A DNA stretch of 64,000 nucleotides from Micromonospora pattaloongensis (GCF_900107255.1 NZ_FNPH01000009.1:112150-176149); one strand, 5' to 3'; shown: positions 35,748 through 46,879, counted from the stretch's first letter. The notes: generated from the sequence alone by a model not told the origin. A program made the numbers and translations.

Positions 35748-35831
35748 GCCTGCACACCTCCGCACATCCATAGTCATCTGTCGATGCACTGTAGCGACTG
35801 CCGCGCGGGGCGTAAAGCAAGAAGATCGCGA

Positions 35832-35867
35832 CGCGGGGCGGGTCCGTCGGAACGGACCCGCCCCGCG
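35832..35867 (-). terminator. Hairpin after the beta-lactamase gene
   Basis: A perfect 16-bp stem (35832-35847 with 35852-35867) and CGGA loop, 15 bases beyond the beta-lactamase stop on the minus strand. Confidence 0.8.
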
Positions 35868-35882
35868 CGTCGGGAGTCGGGA

Positions 35883-36794
35883 TCAGCCGCCGAGTTGCGC
35901 GACGACGAGCCGCGTAGCCTCGGCGATGAGCGCGTTGTCGTAGCCGGCGTCCTTCTGGTCCCGGCTGGACAGCACCGCGAGCACGATCGGGGCCCGGTCC
36001 GGCGGCCAGATCACCGCGATGTCGTTGCGGGTGCCGTACCCGCCGGCGCCGGTCTTGTCCCCGACGACCCAGCCGTCCGGCACGCCGGCCCGGATCAGCT
36101 CGTCGCCGGTGGTGTTGCCCCGCAGCCATGCGTTGAGGATGTCCCGGTCGTCGCGGTCGAGACCGCGACCGACGGCGTACGCCCGCAGGTCGGCGGCGAG
36201 CGCGCGGGGCGTGCTGGTGTCCCGCTTGTCGCCGGGGACGGCCTCGTTGAGCGCGGTCTCGTAGCGGTCGGCCTCGGTCGTCCGGTCACCGATGGCGCGC
36301 AGCGCCTTCTCGAACCGGTGCGGCCCGCCGAGGTAACGGAGCAGCAGGTTGGCGGCGGTGTTGTCGCTGTACCGGACCGCCGCGTCGGCGAGGGCGCGCA
36401 GCGTCATCCCCTCCCCCACGTGCTGCTCGGTGATCGGCGAGTGGGTGACGAGGTCGGCCTCGGTGTAGCGGATGACCCGGTCGAGGCCGGCGGGCGACGT
36501 CACGTCGAGGATGACGGCGGCGAGCAGCGCCTTGAACGTCGACGCGTACGCGAACCGCTCGTCGGCGCGGTGCTGCACGGTGCGACCGGAGCCGGTGTCG
36601 ATCGCGTACACGCCCAGCCGGGCGTCGAACCCGGCCTCGAGCTGCGCGAAGGTGCGCTGGGCGGACGCGGCGGGCATGGCCGACGCGGTGGCCGGCGTGG
36701 TCGTGGCGGCGGCGGTGCCGCCACCGGCGGCGGGAGCGAGCGCGACGGCCGCGGCCAGCGCGGCGACGGCGCGTCGGATCCGGGAGATGAGCAT
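35883..36794 (-). CDS. Class A beta-lactamase
   Basis: A 303-residue exported serine beta-lactamase. After a signal peptide ([20 protein letters not shown]) the motifs are STFK (Ser85, Lys88), YSDNTAAN, the omega-loop ETALNEA with the deacylating Glu, and [10 protein letters not shown]. All catalytic elements are present, so it should hydrolyse penicillins; spectrum cannot be judged. ATG 36794 follows GAGGGG. It has its own terminator and no regulator gene adjoins it. Confidence 0.94.
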   Translation of the reverse strand: MLISRIRRAVAALAAAVALAPAAGGGTAAATTTPATASAMPAASAQRTFAQLEAGFDARLGVYAIDTGSGRTVQHRADERFAYASTFKALLAAVILDVTSPAGLDRVIRYTEADLVTHSPITEQHVGEGMTLRALADAAVRYSDNTAANLLLRYLGGPHRFEKALRAIGDRTTEADRYETALNEAVPGDKRDTSTPRALAADLRAYAVGRGLDRDDRDILNAWLRGNTTGDELIRAGVPDGWVVGDKTGAGGYGTRNDIAVIWPPDRAPIVLAVLSSRDQKDAGYDNALIAEATRLVVAQLGG

Positions 36795-36917
36795 GGTTCC
36801 CCTCGTGATTGGTGGACGGGTCGCGCCTCGCGTCGGTCGCCGCGGGGCGTTCGGTGACGACCCTGCCAGGCATTGACCGATGCCGTCCAAGACGGCGACC
36901 CCGGTTCTGACCGCGCG

Positions 36918-37913
36918 TCACAGCAGCCGCCGGCGCAGCAGCGCCCGCAGGGCGACGTAGCCGGCCAACGCCGGCAGCCAGAAGGTCGCCAGCCGGTACA
37001 TCAGCACCCCGGCGACCGCCGTTTCCGGGGCGAGGCCGTACAGCAGCAGGCCGGCGACGAGGGCGGCCTCGGTGGCGCCGAGCCCACCCGGCGTGGGCGC
37101 GGCGGTGGCGACGCCCTCGCCGACGACGCAGACCAGGATCACCGGCGGCAGCGACCGCAGCTCGACCGGCTGGCCGACCGCGAGGAGCGCGAACCAGAGG
37201 CTGACGCCGTACGCGAGGGTCAGCCCCACGGAGGAGACGACCAGCCGGGGCAGCCGGCGCTGGTGCCCCAGGGCGCGCACCGCCTCCCTGACCCGGCCGA
37301 CCGCCGCGCGTCCCCGGCTGCGCAGCCGGGGCACGGCGAACACGACCGCGGTGGCGAGTAGCACCGCCAGCACGGCGAGCAGCACGGGCAGTCCCTTGGC
37401 GCTGGCGGCCTGCGTCAGGGTACGGCTGGGCTGGCGGGCGAACGGCAACAGGACCGGCAGCAACATGACGACGGAGAGGCCGCCGGCCATCCGCGACACC
37501 GCGACCGCGGTGGCGGCCTCGGCGGCGCCGAGGCCCTTCTGGTGGAGGTACCGCAGGCTCAGGGCGACGCCACCGACACTGCCCGGCGCGAGGTTGGCGA
37601 AGGACGCCGCGACCTGCGCGACGGTCGCCTCGGCGAGCGGGATCCGGTCGGCGGTGGCGACCCGCAGCACGAGGGCGCTGAGCAGATAGGTGGCGGCCGA
37701 GCCGAGCAGGGTGGCGGCGAGTCCCAGCGGATGGGTGTGCCACAACAGGCGAAGGGCGGAGCGGAACTCCCCCACCTGTGGGAGCAGGACGTACACGAGC
37801 AGCCCGAGGGCGAGCAGCAGCCCGACGCCGCGCGGGCCGATCCGCACGACCCGGGCCGGCCGGCCGTCGCGGGCGGACGTCACGCGTGGGCGCGGCTCAC
37901 GACCGTGTCCCAC
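36918..37913 (-). CDS. Flippase-like integral membrane protein (LPG synthase TM family)
   Basis: A 331-residue protein with about eight membrane helices, of the family named after the membrane domain of lysylphosphatidylglycerol synthase (UPF0104/YbhN). FANLAPGSVGGVALSLRYL and VVGEGVATAAPTPGGLGATEAALV are the family's two conserved blocks. It lacks the soluble aminoacyltransferase domain, so it may move lipids rather than modify them. GTG 37913 overlaps the upstream DUF1622 gene by 17 bases; GTG 37883 is an alternative. A second family member is encoded at 38494-39633. Confidence 0.88.
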   Translation of the reverse strand: MGHGREPRPRVTSARDGRPARVVRIGPRGVGLLLALGLLVYVLLPQVGEFRSALRLLWHTHPLGLAATLLGSAATYLLSALVLRVATADRIPLAEATVAQVAASFANLAPGSVGGVALSLRYLHQKGLGAAEAATAVAVSRMAGGLSVVMLLPVLLPFARQPSRTLTQAASAKGLPVLLAVLAVLLATAVVFAVPRLRSRGRAAVGRVREAVRALGHQRRLPRLVVSSVGLTLAYGVSLWFALLAVGQPVELRSLPPVILVCVVGEGVATAAPTPGGLGATEAALVAGLLLYGLAPETAVAGVLMYRLATFWLPALAGYVALRALLRRRLL

Positions 37914-38277
37914 TCTCCGCGCCCACCCCGTTCGCCTTCTTCTGCTGCCACGGCCAACGGCCCTCCAGTTCCACCTCGAGGGAGAAGCTCAGGAACGTGC
38001 GGACCGCCACGATGGCGGCCAGCACCCCGACGCTCTGGAAGGTCGGCGAGATCGCCACGGTCCGGATGATGTCGCCGGCGACGAGGAGTTCGAGGCCCAG
38101 CAGGATGGCGCGGCCGACCCCCTGGCGGTACTGGCGGTAGGCCTGGATGGACGAGCGCGTCCGCCAGGACCGGTAGCCGAAGGCGACGGTGGCGATCAGG
38201 GTGCCGGCGGCGATGACGGCCACTCCGGCGAGGTCCAGCAGGGAGCCCGCCGCGTCGATCACGCCCTTCGCCTCCAC
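37897..38277 (-). CDS. DUF1622 membrane protein
   Basis: A 126-residue protein with three membrane helices. The block QYRQGVGRAILLGLELLVAG and the end RTFLSFSLEVELEGRWPW are hallmarks of DUF1622. Function is unknown. It uses a GTG start and overlaps the flippase-like gene downstream, so the two are probably cotranscribed. Confidence 0.9.
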   Translation of the reverse strand: MEAKGVIDAAGSLLDLAGVAVIAAGTLIATVAFGYRSWRTRSSIQAYRQYRQGVGRAILLGLELLVAGDIIRTVAISPTFQSVGVLAAIVAVRTFLSFSLEVELEGRWPWQQKKANGVGAESGTRS

Positions 38278-38493
38278 CGCGCACCCCCTCCGTACCGTAC
38301 GCAGGTCCTTCCGGCGGCACGCCCGCTTTCGCCGCAGCGCGGGGTCCGGGGGCCGGTCGCGCGGCGCGCGTCCGACCGACCACGCAGGGACTACACCCGG
38401 AGTGGCAAGCTCGCTACGGCACGTACGGAGGGCCTACCCTGGCGCCGAATTCATCTAGGTTGACGACGCGGTGCTCGGCACCGATCACGCGGG

Positions 38494-39633
38494 ATGCACG
38501 AGACGGAAGCCATGACAGTGGACGCGGGGGAAGCCGAAGCCGGGGCGCGGCGCGGCCCGACGGCGCCGGAACACACCCCGCACGACGGGCCGGCGGCCCC
38601 GGCGCCCGGCCGGCGCGCCGTGCGGCCCCGCCGCCGGTGGGTACGGGCCGCCGGTGTCGTCGCGCTGCTCGCGCTCTTCGGGGTGGAACTGGCGCTCGGC
38701 TGGTCGTCGCTGGCCTCGGCGCTGTCGCACCTGCGCGCGCCGCATCCCGGCTGGCTCGCCGCCGCGGTCGTCGCGGAGCTGGTCTCGATGAACGCGTACG
38801 CGCGGATGCAGCGCCGCCTGTTGCGCTCCGCGGGCGTGCGGGTGTCGATCCGCCGGCACATCGCGGTGGCCTACGCCGCCCACTCGCTCAGCGTCACGCT
38901 GCCCGGTGGCCCCGCCTTCTCGACCCGCTTCAACTACCAGCAGATGCGCCGCTTCGGCGCCACCCCCGCGGTCGCCTCGTGGTGCATCGCGTTGAGCGGG
39001 ATCCTCTCCGCCGCCGCCCTGGCCGTCGTCACCGCCGTCGGCGCCCTCGCCGCGAACGGCACCCCGCAATGGCACACCCTCGTCGGCCTGGCCGTCGCCG
39101 CGCTGCTGATCACCCTCGGCGTACGCCAGGTCACCCACCGCCCGCACCGGCTGGAACCGGTCACCCGCGGTGTACTCCGCGTCGTCAACCGGGTGCGGCG
39201 GCGTCCCGCGCGGCACGGCCTCGATCGGGTCCGCCGCTTCGTCCACCAGCTGCGCGCCGCCCGGCTGCGGCCCACCGACGCCGCCGCGGCCGGAATCTTC
39301 GCCACCCTCAACTGGCTGCTCGACGCGGTCTGCCTGTGGATGTGCTTCCTGGCGATCGGCGGCGGCACCATCGGCGCGAGCCAGCTGCTGCTGGCGTTCT
39401 GCGCCGGGATGGCGGCGGCCAGCATCACGATCATCCCCGGCGGCCTCGGCGTCATCGACAGCGCGCTGATCCTGGGGCTCGTCGCCGGCGGCGTGGACAC
39501 CGGAACCGCCATCGCCACCGTTGTCCTCTACCGGATCATCAGCTTCGGCTTCATCATCGGCGCCGGCTGGATCTCCTGGCTGATCATCCGGCGGCGCAGC
39601 CGCGTCCCGAGCCTCTCTGCGCGGAACACCTAG
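38494..39633 (+). CDS. Flippase-like integral membrane protein, second copy
   Basis: A 379-residue multi-pass protein of the same LPG-synthase-TM family, with a longer charged cytoplasmic N-terminus (about 50 residues). HSLSVTLPGGPAFSTRFNYQQM and ITIIPGGLGVIDSALILGL are the conserved blocks. ATG 38512 (MTVDAGEAE) is an alternative start. It is divergent from the DUF1622/flippase pair. Its TAG stop lies in the palindrome CTAG, shared with the stop codon of the convergent hybrid kinase gene. Confidence 0.87.
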   Translation: MHETEAMTVDAGEAEAGARRGPTAPEHTPHDGPAAPAPGRRAVRPRRRWVRAAGVVALLALFGVELALGWSSLASALSHLRAPHPGWLAAAVVAELVSMNAYARMQRRLLRSAGVRVSIRRHIAVAYAAHSLSVTLPGGPAFSTRFNYQQMRRFGATPAVASWCIALSGILSAAALAVVTAVGALAANGTPQWHTLVGLAVAALLITLGVRQVTHRPHRLEPVTRGVLRVVNRVRRRPARHGLDRVRRFVHQLRAARLRPTDAAAAGIFATLNWLLDAVCLWMCFLAIGGGTIGASQLLLAFCAGMAAASITIIPGGLGVIDSALILGLVAGGVDTGTAIATVVLYRIISFGFIIGAGWISWLIIRRRSRVPSLSARNT

Positions 39634-42600
39634 TCCGCGGTAAGGGCGTCCCGCAGCGCCGCGCAGGTCAGCGCGGTCTGCTCCTCGACGCCGGCGGCCA
39701 GCGCGGTGGCGGTGGGGCCGTCGCTGGCCAGCGCGGCCTCCTCCAGCGCCCCGCAGGTGGCGGCGAGCTGCCGCCCCGCCAGCGTGCCGCTGCTGCCCCG
39801 CAACCGGTGCGCCAACCGGGCCAGCTCCTGCAGATCGGCGCGCGCGGCCGCCGCGCTGATCGCGGCCGCGACCTCCGGGGCGTTGCGCAGGTACGAGTTC
39901 AACACGCGGTCGACGAAGCCCGGCCCCATCTCGCGCAGCTCCTCCAGGGCCACCGGGTCGAGCAGGCCGTCCGGTCCGGCGTCCGGCGCCGGCTGCCCGC
40001 CGGTCTTCTCGGCCAGCCGTTCCTCGAGGTGCGTGCGCAGCACCGCGTCGAGCTCGCGTTTGCGCAGCGGCTTGGCGAGGAAGTCGTCCATCCCGGCGTC
40101 GACGCAGCGTTGCTGATCGGCGGCGAGCGCGGACGCGGTCAACGCGATCACCGGCACGGCGCTGACCGGGCCGGGCATCCGCCGGATCCGCGCGGTCGCC
40201 TGGAACCCGTCGACGCGCGGCATCTGGCAGTCCATCAGTACCGCGTCGTACCGCCGGGCAGCGAGCATGTCGAGCGCCTGCTCGCCGTCGGCGGCGACAT
40301 CGGCGGCGTACCCGAGGCTCGCCAGCATCGCGACGACGACCTGCTGGTTGACCTCGTTGTCCTCGGCCACCAGGATCCGGGCGGCCGACTCGCCGCCGCG
40401 CGCCGGCCCGGGGTTCCGGTCCGGTGACTCCGCGCCGACCGCCGCTCGGCCGAGCAGTTGCACCAGGGCGGCGCGCAGTTGCGTGGCGCGGACGGGCTTG
40501 GTCAGGTACGCCTCGATCCCGCATTCGCGGGCCGCCTGCTCCTCCCCGGGCTGGTTCGTTGACGTCAGCATGGCCAGCCGGGTGGAGCGCAGGGCCGGGT
40601 CGGCCTGGATGGCGCGCGCCACCTCCAGGCCGTCGGGGCCGGGCATGAGCATGTCCAGCAGCGCGACCCTGAACGGATCGCCGGCGTCGACGGCGCCACG
40701 CAGGGCCGTCAGCCCGGCCTCACCGTCCGGGACGTCCGCCGGACGCATGCCCCACATCGTCACGAGGTCCCGCACCACGGTCCGGTTGGTGGGGTTGTCG
40801 TCGACGATCAGCACCCGTACGCCGGCCAGGTTCGCCGGCACCGGTGGTTCGGTCGGCGCCGCGGCGGCGCCTGGCAACGGCAGCGTGAAGTGGAACCGGC
40901 TGCCGGAGCCGGGGACACTGGACAGTCCGATGCTGCCGCCCATGAGCTGCACGAGTTGACGGCTGATGGTCAGCCCGAGCCCGGTGCCGCCGTAGCGGCG
41001 GGTGGTGGACGCGTCGACCTGGGTGAACGCCTCGAACAGGTGGGCCTGGCGGTCGACCGGGATGCCGATGCCGCTGTCAACCACCGCGAACGTCACCTCG
41101 CGGACCTGCTCCTCGCCCACCGGCTCGCCGACCCGGACCTCGACGATCACCTCGCCGCGTTCGGTGAACTTCACGGCGTTGGCGACGAGGTTGGTGAGCA
41201 CCTGACGGATCCGGTGCGCGTCGCCGCGCAGCATCGGCGGGAGCGCGGGGTGCACCACCGCGGTGATCTCGAGGCCCTTGGCCTGGGCCGTGGCGGCGAG
41301 CAGGCTCACCACGTCCTCGGCCACGGCCCGCACGTCGAAGTCGACCGGGTCGATCCCGAGCTTCCCCGCTTCCATCTTGGAGAAGTCGAGGATGTCGTTG
41401 ATGACGTTGAGCAGCGCGTCGGCGGAGTTCTGCACGGTGCTGACGTAGTCGCGCTGCCGGGCGTCGAGGTCGGTCTCCAGCAGCAGCGTGGTGAGGCCGA
41501 TGACGCCGTTCATCGGGGTACGGATCTCATGGCTCATGTTCGCCACGAATTCGGACTTCATCCGCGACGCGGTCAGCGCCTCGTCGCGGGCGGCCGCCAA
41601 CTCCGCCTCGTACCGCTTGCGCTCGGTCATGTCGCGGACGAACGCGTTGAACGCGACGTCGGCACCGTCGCCGGACGACCAGATGGTCACCTCGGCCGGG
41701 AAGACCGTGCCGTCCCGGCGGCAGACCTGCACCTCGACGGCCTGGTCCGGCAGCGTCGCCCGGCCACCGGCGAGCACCGCGCGGAAGCGCGCGAGCCGCT
41801 CCCGGGGATCGTCGCCGGGGACGATCAGGTCGGTCGCCGGCTGCCCCAGCGCCTCCGACGCGGGCCACCCGAAGGCCTTCTCGGCCTGGGTGTTCCATCG
41901 CGTGATGTTGCCGTCGATATCGACGGAAAGGAACGCGTCACCGGCCGCCTCCAGGATGGAGCTGACCTGCTTCTTGCGCTTCACCACGGCGTCCTCGGCG
42001 ATCCGGCGGCGCCGCTCCGCGCGCACCGCGAGCACCAGCCCGGCCAACAGCACCTGGGCCAGCAGGGACGCCACGCCGAGCACCCGGCCGGTGAAGCTGT
42101 TGGTCCCGGCGAAGGCCGTTGCGGCGGGCACGTCGGCCACGACCGCCCAGCCGAGACCGGGAACCGGGCGGTAGGCGGAGAGGGTGTCGATCCCATCCTC
42201 CGCCTCGCGCACGATGCCGCTGCGGCCGGCCAGCGCCGCCGTCAGCCGCCGGTCGCCGACTCCCTTCGGCAGTCCCGGCCGTTCGCTGCCGCGGCCGGCC
42301 AGCAGCACCCCGTTGCGGTCGGTCAGCCGCAGGTCGATCTTCTGCACCTCACCCAGGCGTGCCGTGAATGCGGCGATGGCCTCCAGCCGGTAGCCGATGC
42401 CGACCACGCCGACGATCCGGCCGCCGCTGATGACCGGCGCCGTCACGGCCACCGCGCGCGGCTTGCCCGGGATCATCGCCTGGTACGCCTCCGACACGTA
42501 GGGCTCGCCGGAGGACATGACGCCCTTGTAGTAGTCGCGGAACGCGAAGTTGCGGCCGATGATGGTGGGCTGCGGCGGGTCGAACGCCAGCATGTCGCCC

Positions 42601-43907
42601 TCCGCGTTCATCACCCAGGCCCCGATGAACGACGGGTTGCGGGACTGCAGCGACGCGAGGTGGGCCTGGATCGTTCTCAGGTCGGCCCGCTCCCCGCCGG
42701 CCAACTGCGCCGCCATCGACGGCCTCTCGGCGTAGGAGGCCGCCAGCTCCTTCAGCGCGTTCAACTGGTCGGTGACGTGGGCGACGCTGACGTCGGCGCT
42801 GGTGGTCAGCCGGCGGCGTACCTCGGTGTCGACCGTGCTGCGCGCCTCGTTGATGCTCAGGTAGGTCAGTCCGGTCAACGGCAGCACCGCGAGGGCCACG
42901 AATCCGACGCACAGCCGCAGTATCGACCGCCGCAACAGCGCCCGGGTCGACGGGGGCAGGGGCGCCTCCCCGTCCGGCACGGACACCCGCAGCAGCACCA
43001 GCGCGGTCACCACGAGCGAGCCGACCGCGATCACCGCGAGATGCGCGGTCGACGACTGGAAGGCGCGGATCACCAGCAGCGTCGGCAGCGGCAGCACGCC
43101 GGCGACGAGCAACAGGTGCCGGACCGTTCGCGGCACCGACGCCCGGATCTGTGATCCGCCGTCGTGCAGCGCCGCGGCCGACATCACGGCGAACGAGACC
43201 AACCACCAGGCGAGGACCGGGCTGCCCGGTTGGAACGAGCCGTCCAGGATCTGGTCGTGCAGGACCGCGTTGCCCGCGAACTGCAGGACCGCCCAGATCA
43301 GGATCAGCAGCGAACGCGGCGAGCGGTGGACGCTGAACGCCAGCGCCACGGCGGCGGCCAGCAGCACCACGCCCATCACCGGGTACGCCAGCGTCACCAG
43401 TCGGTCCAGGAACCCCCGGTCGCCGTCGGCGGTGTGATCCGCGACGACCACCCACATGATGACGGCGGCCACCGTCGCGATGATCGACGCGTCCAGCAGC
43501 ACCCGCCGGTCCGCGCCGGTCCGGCGCGCCAACAGGATCAGGCCGAGCGTGGTGACGGCGAACGACATGAGGAACAAGGCGTCGGCGATCGACGGCAGCA
43601 GGGGCAGGGTCCGGGACGCCGCGACCGGGTAGAGGTACCAGTACCCGGAGCCGGCGACGCTCAACACCTGCCCGGACGTCAGCAGGTGCCAGCCGAGGCG
43701 GCCGGCGGGCCGGACGCGGCGGGCGCCGATCAGGAGCGCGACCACGGTCACCGCGTTGAGCGCGACCGCCAGTACGGGCCGCCAGATGCCGTCGGGCAGC
43801 AGGAAGAACACCGCCGCGCCGACGAGCTGGCTCAGGGCACACGCGAGCCACGCGCCCGCCTTAGCGCCGCGCCGCCTCGTCGCGTCCCCGCGTGATCTCT
43901 CTGCCAT
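39630..43907 (-). CDS. Large hybrid histidine kinase with two receivers and HPt
   Basis: A 1425-residue multi-step phosphorelay kinase. In order: eight or nine membrane helices (1-300); another helix, then a dCACHE-type extracytoplasmic sensor (about 355-600, with [20 protein letters not shown]); a helix; PAS (about 645-770); HisKA with [18 protein letters not shown]; ATPase with [18 protein letters not shown]; receiver 1 with [14 protein letters not shown]; receiver 2 with [14 protein letters not shown]; and an HPt domain ([13 protein letters not shown], phospho-His present). Every phosphotransfer residue is in place, so the chain may complete within one protein. No output regulator adjoins it; the divergent LAL regulator is a neighbour but not an obvious partner. 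Confidence 0.93.
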   Translation of the reverse strand: MAERSRGDATRRRGAKAGAWLACALSQLVGAAVFFLLPDGIWRPVLAVALNAVTVVALLIGARRVRPAGRLGWHLLTSGQVLSVAGSGYWYLYPVAASRTLPLLPSIADALFLMSFAVTTLGLILLARRTGADRRVLLDASIIATVAAVIMWVVVADHTADGDRGFLDRLVTLAYPVMGVVLLAAAVALAFSVHRSPRSLLILIWAVLQFAGNAVLHDQILDGSFQPGSPVLAWWLVSFAVMSAAALHDGGSQIRASVPRTVRHLLLVAGVLPLPTLLVIRAFQSSTAHLAVIAVGSLVVTALVLLRVSVPDGEAPLPPSTRALLRRSILRLCVGFVALAVLPLTGLTYLSINEARSTVDTEVRRRLTTSADVSVAHVTDQLNALKELAASYAERPSMAAQLAGGERADLRTIQAHLASLQSRNPSFIGAWVMNAEGDMLAFDPPQPTIIGRNFAFRDYYKGVMSSGEPYVSEAYQAMIPGKPRAVAVTAPVISGGRIVGVVGIGYRLEAIAAFTARLGEVQKIDLRLTDRNGVLLAGRGSERPGLPKGVGDRRLTAALAGRSGIVREAEDGIDTLSAYRPVPGLGWAVVADVPAATAFAGTNSFTGRVLGVASLLAQVLLAGLVLAVRAERRRRIAEDAVVKRKKQVSSILEAAGDAFLSVDIDGNITRWNTQAEKAFGWPASEALGQPATDLIVPGDDPRERLARFRAVLAGGRATLPDQAVEVQVCRRDGTVFPAEVTIWSSGDGADVAFNAFVRDMTERKRYEAELAAARDEALTASRMKSEFVANMSHEIRTPMNGVIGLTTLLLETDLDARQRDYVSTVQNSADALLNVINDILDFSKMEAGKLGIDPVDFDVRAVAEDVVSLLAATAQAKGLEITAVVHPALPPMLRGDAHRIRQVLTNLVANAVKFTERGEVIVEVRVGEPVGEEQVREVTFAVVDSGIGIPVDRQAHLFEAFTQVDASTTRRYGGTGLGLTISRQLVQLMGGSIGLSSVPGSGSRFHFTLPLPGAAAAPTEPPVPANLAGVRVLIVDDNPTNRTVVRDLVTMWGMRPADVPDGEAGLTALRGAVDAGDPFRVALLDMLMPGPDGLEVARAIQADPALRSTRLAMLTSTNQPGEEQAARECGIEAYLTKPVRATQLRAALVQLLGRAAVGAESPDRNPGPARGGESAARILVAEDNEVNQQVVVAMLASLGYAADVAADGEQALDMLAARRYDAVLMDCQMPRVDGFQATARIRRMPGPVSAVPVIALTASALAADQQRCVDAGMDDFLAKPLRKRELDAVLRTHLEERLAEKTGGQPAPDAGPDGLLDPVALEELREMGPGFVDRVLNSYLRNAPEVAAAISAAAARADLQELARLAHRLRGSSGTLAGRQLAATCGALEEAALASDGPTATALAAGVEEQTALTCAALRDALTAD

Positions 43908-44128
43908 GACAGCTCACCTATCGGTGGCGGCCGAGGAGACTCAAGAAAATCGGGCGATAGGGATATTTGACCAGATATGATGATCATGCAGTCAGCGAGC
44001 GGGGCCGCCGTCACCGCACCGGGTCGTACGTCCCCCGCGGCACGTCCGGCCGACCATCGGCCCAGTCGTCGCCGGATCCCGCCTCACGCACTATGGCTGC
44101 CCACCGCGGCGACTGCCAGAATCACCGG

Positions 44129-46879
44129 ATGCGTCGGGCGATCGTCGGCCGGGACGAGGTGTTCGACCGGGCCTGGCACGCGTTGCGTGCACCAGGTCCG
44201 GTGGTGGTCAGCGGAGCGGCCGGGATCGGCAAGACGACGCTGCTGCGGGCGCTGGTCACCGAGGCCCGCAGCGCCGGGTGGACGGTGCTCGACTGCGCGC
44301 CGGCCGAGCCCGAGGCGGGGCTTCCGTTCGCCGCCCTCGCCGACCTGCTCCGGCCGCTCGCCGCCCACCTCGCCGCGCTCCCGCCGCCGCAGCGCCTCGC
44401 GGCCGAGCTGGTGCTGCTCGCCGGCGACGCCGACGAGGCGGTCGAGGAGCGGGTCGTGGCGGCGGCGACCCGGTCCCTGCTGGAGGCCGCGGTCGCGAGC
44501 GCGGCCGGTACGCCGGTGCTCGTCGCCGTGGACGACGCGCCGTGGCTGGATCGGCCGAGCGAACGGGCGCTGCGGTTCGCGCTGCGCCGCGTCGCGGGGA
44601 TCGCACCGCTGGTGGCGTGCCGCACCGGTGCCACGGAGCCCGACGTCGTCCCGCTCGGGCTCGATCAGACGGCGGACGCATCCCGTCTGACCCGGCTGCC
44701 GCTGGCGCCGCTGGGCATCGGGGCGCTGCACCACATCCTGCGGGAACGGACCGCCGCCGCGGTGAGCCGGCCGCTGCTCACCCGCATCGCCCGCGAGGCC
44801 GGCGGTAATCCGCTGCTCGCCATCGAGGTGGCCCGGGCGGTGCAGCGTCTGCCCGACCCACCGGCGCCCGGGCAGGAGCTGCCGGTCGCGTCGTCCATGC
44901 ACCAGCTCCTCGCCGAGGTGCTGGCCGGGCTCGCACCGCCGTGTCGCGACGCTGTCCGGCTGGCGGCGCTGCTGGCCACACCCCTGCTGCGGGATCTGTC
45001 CGCGGCCGGGGTGGCCGCCGACGCGTTCGACCCGGCGGAGGAGGCCGGGCTGCTGGTGGTGAGCCCGGTGGCCGTGCGGTTCAGCCACCCGGTGTACCCG
45101 GCGACCGTGCGGGCCACGATCCCGCCGGGCGTGCGCCGCGGATTGCACCGCAGGCTGGCCGCGGCGGTGGCGGACCCGGACGAGCGGGCGCGGCACATCG
45201 CGCTGGGCGCGACGCGACCGGATGCGGCGGTCGCCGCGACACTGGCGGAGGCGGCGCGGCGACAGCACCACCGCGGCGCCCCGGACGCCGCCGCGCAGCT
45301 CTACGAACTCGCCGCGCGGCTCACCCCCGCCGACGATCCGAGCGGGGGTCAGCGGCGGCTGGCGGCCGCCCGGTGTCGTTTCGACAGCGGGGACCATCCG
45401 GCGGCGCGGGCCGCCGCCGACGCCGTGGCCGCCGAGTTCACCGGTGACGTGCGGGCCGAGGCGCTGCTGCTGCGCGCGGTGGTCGCGTGGAGTTCCGACG
45501 AGTCCGGACCGGTCGCGGCGGAGACGGCCGCGCGCGCCCTGGTCGCCGTGACACCCGGCTCGCCGCTGGCCGGCCGGATCCACGCGCACCTCGCGCTTTT
45601 CCGCGACCTGCCGGAGCCGGCGTGCGCGCACGCCCGGGCCGCGGCCACGCTGCTCGACGGCCACGACGACGATCGCCCGCTGCTCTCCGCCACCCTGCTC
45701 CAGCTGTTCTTCAACGAGGTGCGGGCGGGCCGGCCCGCCCGCACGGAACTGCTGGACCGGGCGCTCGCGATGGAAGACGAACACCCGTCCTGGCTCGCCG
45801 GCACGGTCCCGGCGATCTGGTGGAAGGCGATGGACGATCCGGCGCGCGCGCTCGACCGGCTGCACCGGCTGCTGGACCGCGCGGCCGACCGTGGCGACGA
45901 GCCGTCGCAGCACGAACTGCTGCTGCACCTCGCCGAGACCGAGCTGTTCGCCGGGCGGTGGGCCGCCGCCGAGCGGCACATCGCCGCCGCGCGCGAGCTC
46001 GGCGAGCGGGCGGGAACCGAGATGATCAGCGAGACGTACCTCGGCGCGCTGCTCGACGCGCACCGCGGCCGGCTCGCCGAGGCGGGCGCGGTCGCCGAGG
46101 CCGGCCTGCGGCGGGCCGACGAACTCGACGACGACTGGTGCCGGCGGACGCACCAGCAGCTCGCCGGGTACGTCGCGCTCTGCGCCGGGCGCATGGACGA
46201 GGCCGCGGCCGCGTACGCGGCGCTGGCCGTCACGGTCGCGAGCATGGGCCTGACCGAGCCGCTGGCCCAGCGCTTCGAGCCGGACTGGATCGAGGCGTGC
46301 GTCGGCGCGGGGCAGCTCGACAGCGCCACCGTCGTGCTGGACCGGCTGATCCAGCGGCACCGCCGGCTCCCCCGCCCCTGGACGCGCCTCGGAATCGCCC
46401 GGAGTCGGACCCTGCTGGCCAGCGCGGGCGGCACCGATCCGTCGGGGGCGCTGGACGAGATGGCGGCCGCGCGGGCGGCCGTGCCGGCCGAGGTGCTGCC
46501 GCTGGACCGGGCGCGCTGCCTGCTGGTGGCCGGCGTGGTGCAGCGCCGGGCCCGCCGGAAGCGGCCCGCACGGGAGGCGCTGGAAGCCGCCGCGGCGGAG
46601 TTCGACGCGCTGGGGGCGGCGGCCTTCGCCGCCCGGGCCCGGGCGGAGCTGGCCCGGATCGGCGGCCGGGCGCCGGCGCCGCTGCAGCTCACCGAGACCG
46701 AGCGCCGGGTCGCCCGGCTGGCCGCCCTCGGCCGGACCAGCCGGGCCATCGCCGACGAGCTGTTCGTCAGCCCCAAGACCGTCGAGGCGAACCTGTCCCG
46801 CGTCTACCGCAAGCTGGGCATCGCCCGCCGCGCCGAGCTCGGCGCCGCGCTCGCCGACCGCGACGGTGTCAGCGAGTAG
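44129..46879 (+). CDS. LAL-type LuxR regulator with N-terminal ATPase
   Basis: A 916-residue transcription activator of the LAL/MalT class. The N-terminal STAND-like ATPase has IVGRDEVFDRAW and Walker A SGAAGIGKTTLL (about residues 26-36), then VLVAVDDAPWLDRPSE as Walker B. A long helical repeat region follows (about 420-840). The C-terminal LuxR helix-turn-helix is LTETERRVARLAALGRTSRA and the adjoining VSPKTVEANLSRVYRKLGI. ATG 44129 (MRRAIVGRDE) fits the family start; the frame is open another 54 codons. In actinomycetes such proteins often activate secondary metabolism; no target cluster is evident here. Confidence 0.9.
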   Translation: MRRAIVGRDEVFDRAWHALRAPGPVVVSGAAGIGKTTLLRALVTEARSAGWTVLDCAPAEPEAGLPFAALADLLRPLAAHLAALPPPQRLAAELVLLAGDADEAVEERVVAAATRSLLEAAVASAAGTPVLVAVDDAPWLDRPSERALRFALRRVAGIAPLVACRTGATEPDVVPLGLDQTADASRLTRLPLAPLGIGALHHILRERTAAAVSRPLLTRIAREAGGNPLLAIEVARAVQRLPDPPAPGQELPVASSMHQLLAEVLAGLAPPCRDAVRLAALLATPLLRDLSAAGVAADAFDPAEEAGLLVVSPVAVRFSHPVYPATVRATIPPGVRRGLHRRLAAAVADPDERARHIALGATRPDAAVAATLAEAARRQHHRGAPDAAAQLYELAARLTPADDPSGGQRRLAAARCRFDSGDHPAARAAADAVAAEFTGDVRAEALLLRAVVAWSSDESGPVAAETAARALVAVTPGSPLAGRIHAHLALFRDLPEPACAHARAAATLLDGHDDDRPLLSATLLQLFFNEVRAGRPARTELLDRALAMEDEHPSWLAGTVPAIWWKAMDDPARALDRLHRLLDRAADRGDEPSQHELLLHLAETELFAGRWAAAERHIAAARELGERAGTEMISETYLGALLDAHRGRLAEAGAVAEAGLRRADELDDDWCRRTHQQLAGYVALCAGRMDEAAAAYAALAVTVASMGLTEPLAQRFEPDWIEACVGAGQLDSATVVLDRLIQRHRRLPRPWTRLGIARSRTLLASAGGTDPSGALDEMAAARAAVPAEVLPLDRARCLLVAGVVQRRARRKRPAREALEAAAAEFDALGAAAFAARARAELARIGGRAPAPLQLTETERRVARLAALGRTSRAIADELFVSPKTVEANLSRVYRKLGIARRAELGAALADRDGVSE

